NCBI GenBank assembly: GCA_016206825.1
Contig: JACQQY010000003.1
Span: 1-35,551, forward strand
Source: Candidatus Omnitrophota bacterium
GTDB lineage: Bacteria; Omnitrophota; Gorgyraeia; 2-02-FULL-51-18
Reading direction: 5' to 3'
DNA length: 35,551 nucleotides
In this document: in pieces, positions 8,213-16,535 of the stretch
Numbering within the stretch: the stretch's first letter is position 1
Layout: every line of letters begins with the position of its first letter
The notes under the pieces: model-generated
The model's input: only the letters and a program-made list of their open reading frames with translations
The model's database searches: none
Told to the model about the DNA's origin: nothing
Made by a program: the position numbers and the translations under genes

Positions 8213-8929
8213 ATGCGGCCGCTTGTTTTATTTGTTTTTGTTTCTTTTATCGGCGCCGGACAAGCTCTTTCTCGTGGTGAGCCCTTCGACAAGCTCAGGG
8301 CAGGCCTTGTCGAACCATCTGCCGAGCGTCAGTCCGCTGTCGTGCGCGAAGTCTTAACCGGGGACAGCGTGCGGCTGGAAGGGGGGCAGGTTCTTCGCTA
8401 CATTGGGATACAATCTCCGCCTCTTCAAAGCGCCATTCCGCTCGTAAGGAAGTATGGAAACGATGCGCTTCAATTTAATGCCGATAAGGTTGCAGGCAAA
8501 AAGATCCGGATTGAATGGGGCCCGCAAATTCGCGGTGATCAAAGCGAGCTTCTAGGATACGTTTTCCTTGAAGAGGGTTCGACAAGGCCTGGTTTGGGCG
8601 GAACCTTTCTCAATCTGGAGATCTTAAAGGCCGGCCAAGGCAAACTCAAAATCCTGCCGCCCAATTTGAAATATCTTGCCGAATTTCGAAAAGCCGAACT
8701 GGATGCGAGAAGAAAAAAACTAGGACTTTGGAAGGAAGAACCTGAAAACCCTTACATTCGGCATGAATATATCGGGGAGAAAAACACGCGTATTTATTAT
8801 TTTCCTACTTGTTCGGAGCTTGAGAGAATCCCTCAGGCCCAGCTCGTGACCTTTCGGTCACGGGTCGAAGCAAAAGCCGCCGGCTACCGGCCTTGCCCAA
8901 CTTGCCGTGAGGAAGTATCTCCTTACTAA
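8213..8929 (+). CDS. Secreted SNase-like (thermonuclease family) protein with C-terminal Ada-like Cys motif
   Basis: Hydrophobic N-terminus; VVREVLTGDSVRLEGGQVLRYIGIQSP; KLGLWKEE; C-terminal FPTCSELERI...AGYRPCPTC. Contains two repeat-derived stretches. Confidence 0.72.
   Translation: MRPLVLFVFVSFIGAGQALSRGEPFDKLRAGLVEPSAERQSAVVREVLTGDSVRLEGGQVLRYIGIQSPPLQSAIPLVRKYGNDALQFNADKVAGKKIRIEWGPQIRGDQSELLGYVFLEEGSTRPGLGGTFLNLEILKAGQGKLKILPPNLKYLAEFRKAELDARRKKLGLWKEEPENPYIRHEYIGEKNTRIYYFPTCSELERIPQAQLVTFRSRVEAKAAGYRPCPTCREEVSPY
8271..8318 (-). repeat. Family A repeat, long (48 bp) form, in nuclease gene
   Basis: CTCGTGGTGAGCCCTTCGACAAGCTCAGGGCAGGCCTTGTCGAACCAT; internal perfect arms TTCGACAAG/CTTGTCGAA at 8285-8293/8306-8314. 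Confidence 0.9.
8576..8592 (+). repeat. Family A partial copy in nuclease gene
   Basis: GGTTCGACAAGGCCTGG is the reverse complement of the right side of the long form (CAGGCCTTGTCGAACC). Confidence 0.65.
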
Positions 8930-8983
8930 CCGCCTTTTTCTTCTATTCTTAATGTCCTATAATGTATCTTATGTTAGGTTATA

Positions 8984-10120
8984 TTAGGTATTGTAGCTAA
9001 GGATAGTCATAGGAGTTGCTCCCGATGAAAGAAGCCCAGGCGGATTGGGGGCTTGATAATTCAAAATTAACGTGTCGTGTGTTCCCGATTCTTCCAGTTT
9101 GCCGCGGGCAACGATGGCGCCCGTTATTTCCACCCAGTCGTGATTCCCGCTCATGGAAAAGTTGCCCCCTGCATAAATAAGCCCTGTTGCAGCGAGTTTC
9201 CCTTGATTGACGGCTCCTACGCTTCGAATGGTTATATTGCCGTTTTGGCTCATGAGAGCGGGATAGTCGTTGTATTGGCTGATGGTCACCGTTCCTTGGG
9301 TAATGTCAATATTACCGGTGGCAATGAGACAAGCCGTGGTCGCTTGTGAAGCCGTGATGGTCATAGAACCGTTCACGAAGATGACGCCGCCCGTTGGCGC
9401 GAAAGGTATGGGGTTAGCGGAGGTAAAGGTTTGGTCTCCGTTATAGGTGTAACCATTAGCTGTTGCGACGCTTTGATAAAACCCATAGTCAAACACGGGA
9501 AAGCCGATAACCGACCAGTTGGGATTGACCGATCCCATGGTTATGTTTCCATCCACTTCAATGTCGTCGCCTGCATAGGCGTTTCCTAAGTTCTGCAAAA
9601 CGATGGACGAACCTGCCGCTTTGGCCTTCAGCTCGATTTCATCGTTCGCGTAAACATTGCCGACGATAGCCGCCGTCGCATAGGCCGAAAGTTTAAGCTC
9701 GATCTTCCCTCCCCCGCTTAGGATATAAGAAAGGGCCGATTCGGTGGGCCCCTTCACCTCCGCTTTTACCGTGCGCTGGACTCCCTGAACGGCGCCTGTC
9801 GAAGAAATCATCACACGTCCGTTTGTTTCCGTAATCGCGGCGTCGTACGTTCCGGGACCGAGCGTCGTTAAAGGAAAGTTGAGGGGATTGTTCTTACCGG
9901 AAAAATCGGCTTGTAAAATGCCAAGCGTATGGGCAAGTCCCGCCTCGGCAAGATACTCCGCTTGAATGGCGCGTTTCAAACGGTTAACCATAAAGACATC
10001 CTGGGAAGCAGTATGATGCATAAAACCGGCGACAAGGGTCATTAAAAGAGTGCATACCATCGTTGTGAGAAAAAGAGCGCCTTTTTCCCGCGCTTGTTGC
10101 CGCTTCCAAAGGATCGTCAT
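8984..10120 (-). CDS. PilX-like pilus assembly protein with beta-helix-like C-terminal region
   Basis: KGALFLTTMVCTLLMTLVAGFMHHTASQDVFMVNRLKRAIQAEYLAEAGLAHTL, then Gly/Asn/Ile/Val-rich repetitive region. Confidence 0.65.
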   Translation of the reverse strand: MTILWKRQQAREKGALFLTTMVCTLLMTLVAGFMHHTASQDVFMVNRLKRAIQAEYLAEAGLAHTLGILQADFSGKNNPLNFPLTTLGPGTYDAAITETNGRVMISSTGAVQGVQRTVKAEVKGPTESALSYILSGGGKIELKLSAYATAAIVGNVYANDEIELKAKAAGSSIVLQNLGNAYAGDDIEVDGNITMGSVNPNWSVIGFPVFDYGFYQSVATANGYTYNGDQTFTSANPIPFAPTGGVIFVNGSMTITASQATTACLIATGNIDITQGTVTISQYNDYPALMSQNGNITIRSVGAVNQGKLAATGLIYAGGNFSMSGNHDWVEITGAIVARGKLEESGTHDTLILNYQAPNPPGLLSSGATPMTILSYNT

Positions 10121-10140
10121 GATACCTTTCCCCCTTGTTT

Positions 10141-12195
10141 TTATTTCCCCGTATTACGGGGCTTCACTTCGCCTTTTGAAGATGAAGAAAACGTTTTCTC
10201 ACGGTAGACGTCCGCGACCGATAATTTAAGCTCCAAGGCTTTAGCCGGCGCTTTGCCGTCGACCAAAACTTTAAAAATACCGTAATCAGGCCTTTTGGTG
10301 AAATAACCCTTCAGCTCCACAAGCGTCGCTTTGCCGGGCCAAGAGATCTTCACGTTATCGAGCTCAGGCAAGCTGGTGTAAGGCGGAGCGCCTTGAGCAA
10401 GGGCGGCTTGAAACTGAACATAGCGTAAATTTGAGAGACCCGCGAGCGATGCCGGAGAAGAAGAGAAGCTCGTGACACCACTCCAATCAAGCGCGTCCGA
10501 CATGTCGGGATTATTGGCAGACCTGACTTTCAAAGTGACTGTCCCGCCGGCCGGCAGTAGGGCGTTCCATGAAAGTTCTCCATACACAGGGGCGGTCATT
10601 TGAGTATCCACTACTTGCGAAGTGGTGGTGCCGTTGGCAATCCACGTTCCCATCTGTGCGATTGCAAAAACGCTCGAGTTTGTCTCATAACCGGCAGCGA
10701 TCGGCCAGTTTGAACTCGTCGCCGCGTTCCCATTCACCCGGTAAGAATGGATGGGGGCGGGATCCGGCAATGGATTCGGAGTCCACGTGAGCGCCGTCGA
10801 ACCGTCCGCAGTGTGCATGCTGACCAAATAATCGGGCACCGGGTTGGCCGTGTCGATCACATACTCAAACCAGTTGGACCATGCGTGATAGCCGGCAGGG
10901 ATGGCGGCGTTAGGAGTGGTTCCAGGATTCATGGCCCCCGGCGGATCCGGCGCCCCTTCCAGCACAGGCGGGTTGTCAAAGAAAAGCTGGATAGGCGCTT
11001 CATCAAAGTCGCTCGTCCCCCCCTGCCGTCTCCCAAAGAAAGCGGAATAAACGGTAAGACCGGCATTTGTTCCCGACATGAACTTGATGCGGATCATGTT
11101 GGCCGATTTCGTGATAGAGGCGCCGGCGATGACGCTTCGAACGCTCTTTTCGCCAATGAGGGTTTCGTTGGTCGTTGTGCCCGATAACGTTTGGGCGCTT
11201 GCCTGCCAAGACGGTGAAGCGCCTTGATCCTCGCGGCTTGAAATCGCAATACGAGGATCACTGCCGGCCACCGTCGTGTTGGAGTGAGTCATATTAGAAA
11301 AATTGGATTCTATCCACTGATCGTAATAAGTTTCGAAATCGATAAAATGTCCCGCGCTTGATGACCCATATTCGATTTGGTGATTGCCGCCCCATACACC
11401 GCTCGGGGCCATGGTTTCCATCAAAGACGTTTGGCCGGAAGAGCCCGCGATCGGCAGGACTTCCATCTCTCGGATACCGCCGCTTGGCGTAAGAGACAAG
11501 CTATCCAATCCTAACCGATAGCCGCTCGATGAGGCATTTTTGCCCGTTATTTCGAATCGGACCGTGTGAGCGCCGGGAGTAAGCTGGATGCTTCCAAAGT
11601 TTGTGAGAATGCTTCTCTCCGTTGCGGCGGCATAAGCATCGAACGTTAAAGCCTGAGGCACAATTTCCATGCCGGTATCATCGCCGGCAAAAAGGACGGT
11701 GGTTACGCCATCGGCGCCTTCTCCGTTCACCACAACGAAATCCAGTTGGGTTTGTCGCACGGCGGTGTCGGGATTAAATGCATCGAAAACGGTGCGTCTT
11801 AATTCTTTCTTTCCATTAAGGGTGTAGAGATGGTAGACAACCGTTTGATTCCAGGTGATCGTCCCATTGGCAAAACTGAGAAAATCGTTTTGACCGGGGA
11901 CCGCGCGAGGGAGGCTCACGGCTTCATAAACGGCAGCATTCTGAGGATAGAATAGGATATTGCTTCCATCGGACAACCTGATGTCTTCTTTAATGCGTTC
12001 CATGGATTTTTCAATTTTGTAACGCAGATGACCCCGTATGTTTTCTTCCTTCCAGACCTTTGTCGAGAAGTACCAGGCGCTCAAAACGGAAGCAAGAAGG
12101 ACAACCCCAATGGCCAATGACGCCAAAGCCTCGATCAAAACGTATCCGGCAGAGATGGAAAAGGAGCCTGTCTTTTTCATGGAGTCACCCATCAT
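10141..12195 (-). CDS. Large PilW-like prepilin-like protein (684 aa)
   Basis: Class III-like prepilin signal SAG|YVLIEALASLAIGVVLLAS followed by a >600 aa extracellular region. Confidence 0.68.
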   Translation of the reverse strand: MMGDSMKKTGSFSISAGYVLIEALASLAIGVVLLASVLSAWYFSTKVWKEENIRGHLRYKIEKSMERIKEDIRLSDGSNILFYPQNAAVYEAVSLPRAVPGQNDFLSFANGTITWNQTVVYHLYTLNGKKELRRTVFDAFNPDTAVRQTQLDFVVVNGEGADGVTTVLFAGDDTGMEIVPQALTFDAYAAATERSILTNFGSIQLTPGAHTVRFEITGKNASSSGYRLGLDSLSLTPSGGIREMEVLPIAGSSGQTSLMETMAPSGVWGGNHQIEYGSSSAGHFIDFETYYDQWIESNFSNMTHSNTTVAGSDPRIAISSREDQGASPSWQASAQTLSGTTTNETLIGEKSVRSVIAGASITKSANMIRIKFMSGTNAGLTVYSAFFGRRQGGTSDFDEAPIQLFFDNPPVLEGAPDPPGAMNPGTTPNAAIPAGYHAWSNWFEYVIDTANPVPDYLVSMHTADGSTALTWTPNPLPDPAPIHSYRVNGNAATSSNWPIAAGYETNSSVFAIAQMGTWIANGTTTSQVVDTQMTAPVYGELSWNALLPAGGTVTLKVRSANNPDMSDALDWSGVTSFSSSPASLAGLSNLRYVQFQAALAQGAPPYTSLPELDNVKISWPGKATLVELKGYFTKRPDYGIFKVLVDGKAPAKALELKLSVADVYREKTFSSSSKGEVKPRNTGK

Positions 12196-12589
12196 AGATA
12201 ACCGTGGTTATTTCAACGGGCGAAGGGCGCTGGACGCCTTGAAACGTGTAATAGACGCTTACGGTTACTTGTGTCAGATTGGCATAACCCGAGTAACCGG
12301 GGGCAATCGTTGTGGAGCGCGCATAATCGCCGTTCGGATCCGAATCTCCCAGTTGATTCACGGCTGTGCCCGTTTCAGCCGCCGCCGCAAGCGATCCGAA
12401 ATCCAAAGCCTTTAATCTTTCAACTTGGTTCCTGGCAATGGCATAGGCGTTATACGTGCATTCCGCCCTCTTGGCCGCCGTCATGCTCTGCAAAAAAACG
12501 GCCAAGAGAGCCCCCAACGCTATTATTAAAATAAAGGCGGAACCCATCACTTCAATGAGACTCACCCCGCTGGTTTTATTAAGTTTCAT
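12185..12589 (-). CDS. PilV-like minor pilin
   Basis: TSG|VSLIEVMGSAFILIIALGALLAVFLQSMTAAKRAECTYNAYAIARNQVERLKAL. Confidence 0.75.
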   Translation of the reverse strand: MKLNKTSGVSLIEVMGSAFILIIALGALLAVFLQSMTAAKRAECTYNAYAIARNQVERLKALDFGSLAAAAETGTAVNQLGDSDPNGDYARSTTIAPGYSGYANLTQVTVSVYYTFQGVQRPSPVEITTVIYDG

Positions 12590-12674
12590 TACTTTTTACT
12601 ACCTTTTTTTAAAGTTTAATGTTTCTAAATAGCATCAATTTTAAGTATACCATTGGGAAAGGAAAAGGGGGTCT

Positions 12675-14747
12675 TTAACACGCCAGCATTTCTTTTAAGC
12701 ATCCCCACACCTCATCCACCGTGACGGCTTTTAAACATTCAAAATCGATGGGACAGCGATGGGCGAGGCAAACCTCGCATCCGACGTCTTTTTGAATGAC
12801 CCGATGCCCCTTCCCCAACGCTCTCCAGCGAACGGGACTAAGGCCCATTTTGTTCCTTCCGAAGATACAAAGAGTTTTCGTCCCGACCGCCGCCGCGATA
12901 TGGACAGGCCCTGAGTCATTGGATACGAGGCAATCGCATTTTTTCAAGAAAGCAGCCAATTCTCTTAAGCGGAGCCTGCCCGTCAAATCCAACAGTTTCT
13001 CCCCCATTTGCTCTTTTAAGAGTCGGCCCAGAGGTCTTTCTTCTTCCCCGCCGATAACCGTCAGAAGGCAGGGAAGCTCTCTTAGAATTTTTTCTCCGAG
13101 AAGAGCAAACTGTTCCTTTGGCCATCTTTTAGAGGGACAGCTTGCCCCTGGATGAAGCGCGACGATTTTCCCGCTGCAAGAAGGTCGGGCGCTTTGCAAA
13201 ATTTTTAAGATCAGCTTTTCTTCGTCGACATAAACAGGAAGATAAACCTCCTCGTGGTGAGCTTGCCGAACCACTTTCTCGGCCGTCGGTTCCATTCCGA
13301 ATGCCCGCGCCACATCTAAGGTATAATCCGATTCGTGCTTCTTTCCCTCACGCCGCGCGTCAGTGACCGCTTTTGTCAAGAGAAACCAAGGTCCTTTTCT
13401 GAATCCTATCCGATAAGGAATGCCCGCCAAAAAGGGAACCAGATAAGAACGATTGGAGGGATGAAGGATAAAAGCGATGTCAAAACGCCTTTTGGCGATT
13501 TCACGGATAAACCTCAAGTTGCCTAAAAGAAAACGATGCCGCCCGCCGTTTTCGTAAGAATAAGGAATCACCTCATCGATCGAGGGATGCCCTTCCAGCA
13601 CTGTTTGGGTCGAAGGCCTTGTCATCACGGAAATGTGCGCTCCGGGAAAGCGGTCTCTTATCGCTTGAATGGCCGGCAGTGAAAGCACCAAATCCCCTAT
13701 TCGATCCAAGCGAACCACAAGAATCTTCGGAGCTTTTCTCCGCCACTCGTCATTCAAAAGCCCAACGGCTTTCCGATAGACTGCCTCAACGCTCAGCTCT
13801 TTCAGGCACTCATGATGATACCGGCACTGAGCCCTCTCGCAGGGCGCGCAGAAGGGAGTTTGGTGAACGGCGGCGCTCCCTGAAAATCGAGGACCATACT
13901 TCTCGGGATCGGTGGGTCCGAAGATGGCAAGCGTGGGGGTCTTTAGGGCATCCGCGATATGCAGCGGGGCGCTGTCATTGGTGATGAGAAGACAAGCGCC
14001 TCGAAGAAGCTCCGTCAATTCTCGAAAAGAAGTGCCGCCGCACAGATCGCGTGCCGGGGCATTCATCAGCTCCGTTACGCGACGGGCGGTTGACGCATCA
14101 TCGGGATCACCGATTAAAACGATTTCGCACCCTTCTTGAAACACAAGCCGGTCCAAAAGCCTCGCAAAAGACTCCGCCGGCCACTTTTTGATGTCGCTCT
14201 TGGAACCCACAGCCGCCGCCACTCGTTTAGAGGGCTTGGTTGGATCGTTTTTTCCAAGCAATTCCTGAATTCTTCTCTGAGCCTCCACGCTCGTTCCAAA
14301 AAAGACGGATTCCCCGCAAAGTGGTTCGGCAAGCTCACCACGATGTGGGATTTCCACAAGGTTTCTTAAAGCAGAAAGATGCCGGAAGGCGCGGTGTTTC
14401 TCCCGGCGCAGAGGCCGAATATAAGAGTTTCGAAAACGAGCTCCTCCGAAGAGACCTATCCAAGAATGTCTCAAATCCACAATGAGGTCGTAACGTTCTC
14501 GGCGAAGCTGCCGGATAAAAGTCCATTTTTCGCTCCAAGACATCCGCCTGTTATAAGACCAAATTCTCCGGATGCGCCCATCTTTTTCAAAGACTTCGAC
14601 GGCCTTCTCTCCCATGACCGTATGGAGCTCCGCCTCCGGAAAGGCTTTCATCAATGCCTGAAAAACGGGAAGCGTCAGCACCACATCCCCCAAATTTGAC
14701 AGGGTGACGATTAAAATTTTACGAACGTCTACGGCGGAAATTCTCAC
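12675..14747 (-). CDS. Tandem GT9-GT9 (two heptosyltransferase domains in one polypeptide)
   Basis: Domain 1 KILIVTLSNLGDVVLTLPVFQAL...LITNDSAPLHIADALKTPTLAIFGPTDPEKYGP; domain 2 KILVVRLDRIGDLVLSLPAIQAI...LVSNDSGPVHIAAAVGTKTLCIFG. Confidence 0.88.
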   Translation of the reverse strand: MRISAVDVRKILIVTLSNLGDVVLTLPVFQALMKAFPEAELHTVMGEKAVEVFEKDGRIRRIWSYNRRMSWSEKWTFIRQLRRERYDLIVDLRHSWIGLFGGARFRNSYIRPLRREKHRAFRHLSALRNLVEIPHRGELAEPLCGESVFFGTSVEAQRRIQELLGKNDPTKPSKRVAAAVGSKSDIKKWPAESFARLLDRLVFQEGCEIVLIGDPDDASTARRVTELMNAPARDLCGGTSFRELTELLRGACLLITNDSAPLHIADALKTPTLAIFGPTDPEKYGPRFSGSAAVHQTPFCAPCERAQCRYHHECLKELSVEAVYRKAVGLLNDEWRRKAPKILVVRLDRIGDLVLSLPAIQAIRDRFPGAHISVMTRPSTQTVLEGHPSIDEVIPYSYENGGRHRFLLGNLRFIREIAKRRFDIAFILHPSNRSYLVPFLAGIPYRIGFRKGPWFLLTKAVTDARREGKKHESDYTLDVARAFGMEPTAEKVVRQAHHEEVYLPVYVDEEKLILKILQSARPSCSGKIVALHPGASCPSKRWPKEQFALLGEKILRELPCLLTVIGGEEERPLGRLLKEQMGEKLLDLTGRLRLRELAAFLKKCDCLVSNDSGPVHIAAAVGTKTLCIFGRNKMGLSPVRWRALGKGHRVIQKDVGCEVCLAHRCPIDFECLKAVTVDEVWGCLKEMLAC
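13251..13274 (-). repeat. Family A repeat in GT9-GT9 gene (domain 2)
   Basis: CTCGTGGTGAGCTTGCCGAACCAC; read as VVRQAHHE by the gene. Confidence 0.88.
14321..14344 (+). repeat. Family A repeat in GT9-GT9 gene (domain 1), opposite orientation
   Basis: GTGGTTCGGCAAGCTCACCACGAT; the first 23 nt are the exact reverse complement of 13252-13274; read as HRGELAEPL by the gene. Confidence 0.88.
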
Positions 14748-15775
14748 AAAAGCCCTTTCCCTTCGACCATCTCGACGGATTTTTGAAAAACCTCATGGGG
14801 GGTAATCCAGTCCATGCAAACACGGTAATCGCAAGACCGGAAATAGCACGGAACCTCACAGCCCGTATCTTTCCTCAAAACAACCGCCGGGCCTTTTGAG
14901 ACGGGGCCGGTTATTTCGGGAGAAGTCGGACCGAAAAGACCGATGATGTTGGTCCCTTGGCTTGCCGCAAGATGCATCGGCCCCGAATCGTTTGTCAAAA
15001 GAAACTGAGCGCCTCTCAAAAGGATCGCAAGGGTATCGAGGGATGTTTTGCCGCATAAAGAAATAAGGCGCGCCTCGTTTGGAAAATAAGAAGAAATGCT
15101 TTTGGCGATGGGTTGTTCTTTGGTCGTGCCGCACAGGAAAATCTTCCACCCAAATCGATCAAAAAAAAGACGCAGCCACTCCACAAAATAGGAAACAGGC
15201 CAGCGTTTCAAAGGCCAATTTCCTCCCGCATGCACCACTGCGTAAGGCGCGTTTAGACCGGCCCCTTGGCGCCCCAACAGCGTTCGGAGCTCTTCTTCGG
15301 CCTCCTGCCTTGGAAAAAAATCGAGCGTCCTGCCATTCGCCTCAACGCCGCTCTTTCTCAAAAGATGAAGGAAGAAATCGATTCGATGGATTCTTCCTTC
15401 GGGGAAAGAGTGGCCTTCCGTCAAAAGGAAGTCCCTAAAACCATAGCGGTACCCGACCCTCCTCCGGATACCGGAGAGGCAGGCAGCCAATGCCTTGGTT
15501 TTTGAGCGGTGAAAAAAAATGGCCGTGTCAAACCCTCTCTTTCGAAGCAAACCGATCAGCGATTTTGTTTGCCAGATCGTTGTGAAAAACGAATTCTCTT
15601 CAAACGAAATGAGCTCATCGACAGCAGGGTTGTTTTGAAGCACCACCCTTCCCCACGGCGGCACGAGACAGGCCAGATAAGCGTTTGGATGTTTCTTCTT
15701 GATGGCGCGCAGCGCCGGGGTGGAAAAAAGAATGTCGCCCAGCCAGTTTACGTTCACAACCAATATTCTCATCAT
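14744..15775 (-). CDS. Heptosyltransferase (GT9)
   Basis: MMRILVVNVNWLGDILFSTPALRAIKKKHP; FLLTNDSGPMHLAASQGTNIIGLFGPTSPEITGP. Start at internal Met (ORF opens at 15829). Confidence 0.87.
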   Translation of the reverse strand: MMRILVVNVNWLGDILFSTPALRAIKKKHPNAYLACLVPPWGRVVLQNNPAVDELISFEENSFFTTIWQTKSLIGLLRKRGFDTAIFFHRSKTKALAACLSGIRRRVGYRYGFRDFLLTEGHSFPEGRIHRIDFFLHLLRKSGVEANGRTLDFFPRQEAEEELRTLLGRQGAGLNAPYAVVHAGGNWPLKRWPVSYFVEWLRLFFDRFGWKIFLCGTTKEQPIAKSISSYFPNEARLISLCGKTSLDTLAILLRGAQFLLTNDSGPMHLAASQGTNIIGLFGPTSPEITGPVSKGPAVVLRKDTGCEVPCYFRSCDYRVCMDWITPHEVFQKSVEMVEGKGLL

Positions 15776-16533
15776 TGGGTTTGAACCCGTTCTTTTCCTA
15801 ATTGATACAAACCGGTCAGCTTTACCCAAAAGTTAAACAAATTCCCCGCCCGTTCGGTAATTTTAATGCGATGCAGGGCGTAAGGATTGTGTTTGCGCAA
15901 ACCGTGATTGGTGGTAACGGCGCCCTTATAGCCTGCCTTGCGCGCTTCTTCGAGAAGGCCCTCCGTAAAACCTCCTGCCGGATAACTCAAGAGAGTTATG
16001 GGGTGACCTAAAATTTCTTCCAAGGCCTTTTTGGATTCCGTTAGTTCCAACACGGCTTCCTCCGGTTTGAGCTTAGGCAAATAAGCGTGATGAACGGTAT
16101 GGCTCCCGATCTCTAAGCCCGATTCATCCAAAATTTTTAAGTCCTCTTCCGTCAGCCACCCCTCTTGATTGACGTTATGGGTGATGACAAAAATAGCGGC
16201 GGGAAAATTCATTTTCTTCAGCACAGGAAAGGCGTAATTGAAATTATCCACATGACCGTCATCGAAGGTGATGACCACCGCATTCCAGGGGATGTTTTTG
16301 CCGTGGTGGATGCGATCAACAAGCTCGGCAAGCGGCAGGACCCGGTAGCCGTGCACTTTGAGAAACTCCATCTGGCGTTCAAACGTCTCAGGCGTTACGT
16401 AGAGACTCGTCTTTTCCGTGGTATAACCAACGTGGTGATACATGAGAATGGGGACCTCATAGTGAAATCGGCAGAAGCCCAAAAAGAAGAGCAAAAGGAT
16501 AAGGATTGAAAAAATCTTTGTGATCCGGCGCAT
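15772..16533 (-). CDS. Polysaccharide deacetylase (NodB/CE4)
   Basis: VPILMYHHVGY; VVITFDDGHVDNFNYAFPVLKK; EIGSHTVHHAYLPKL; LSYPAGGF. Confidence 0.9.
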   Translation of the reverse strand: MRRITKIFSILILLLFFLGFCRFHYEVPILMYHHVGYTTEKTSLYVTPETFERQMEFLKVHGYRVLPLAELVDRIHHGKNIPWNAVVITFDDGHVDNFNYAFPVLKKMNFPAAIFVITHNVNQEGWLTEEDLKILDESGLEIGSHTVHHAYLPKLKPEEAVLELTESKKALEEILGHPITLLSYPAGGFTEGLLEEARKAGYKGAVTTNHGLRKHNPYALHRIKITERAGNLFNFWVKLTGLYQLGKERVQTQ

Positions 16534-16535
16534 GG

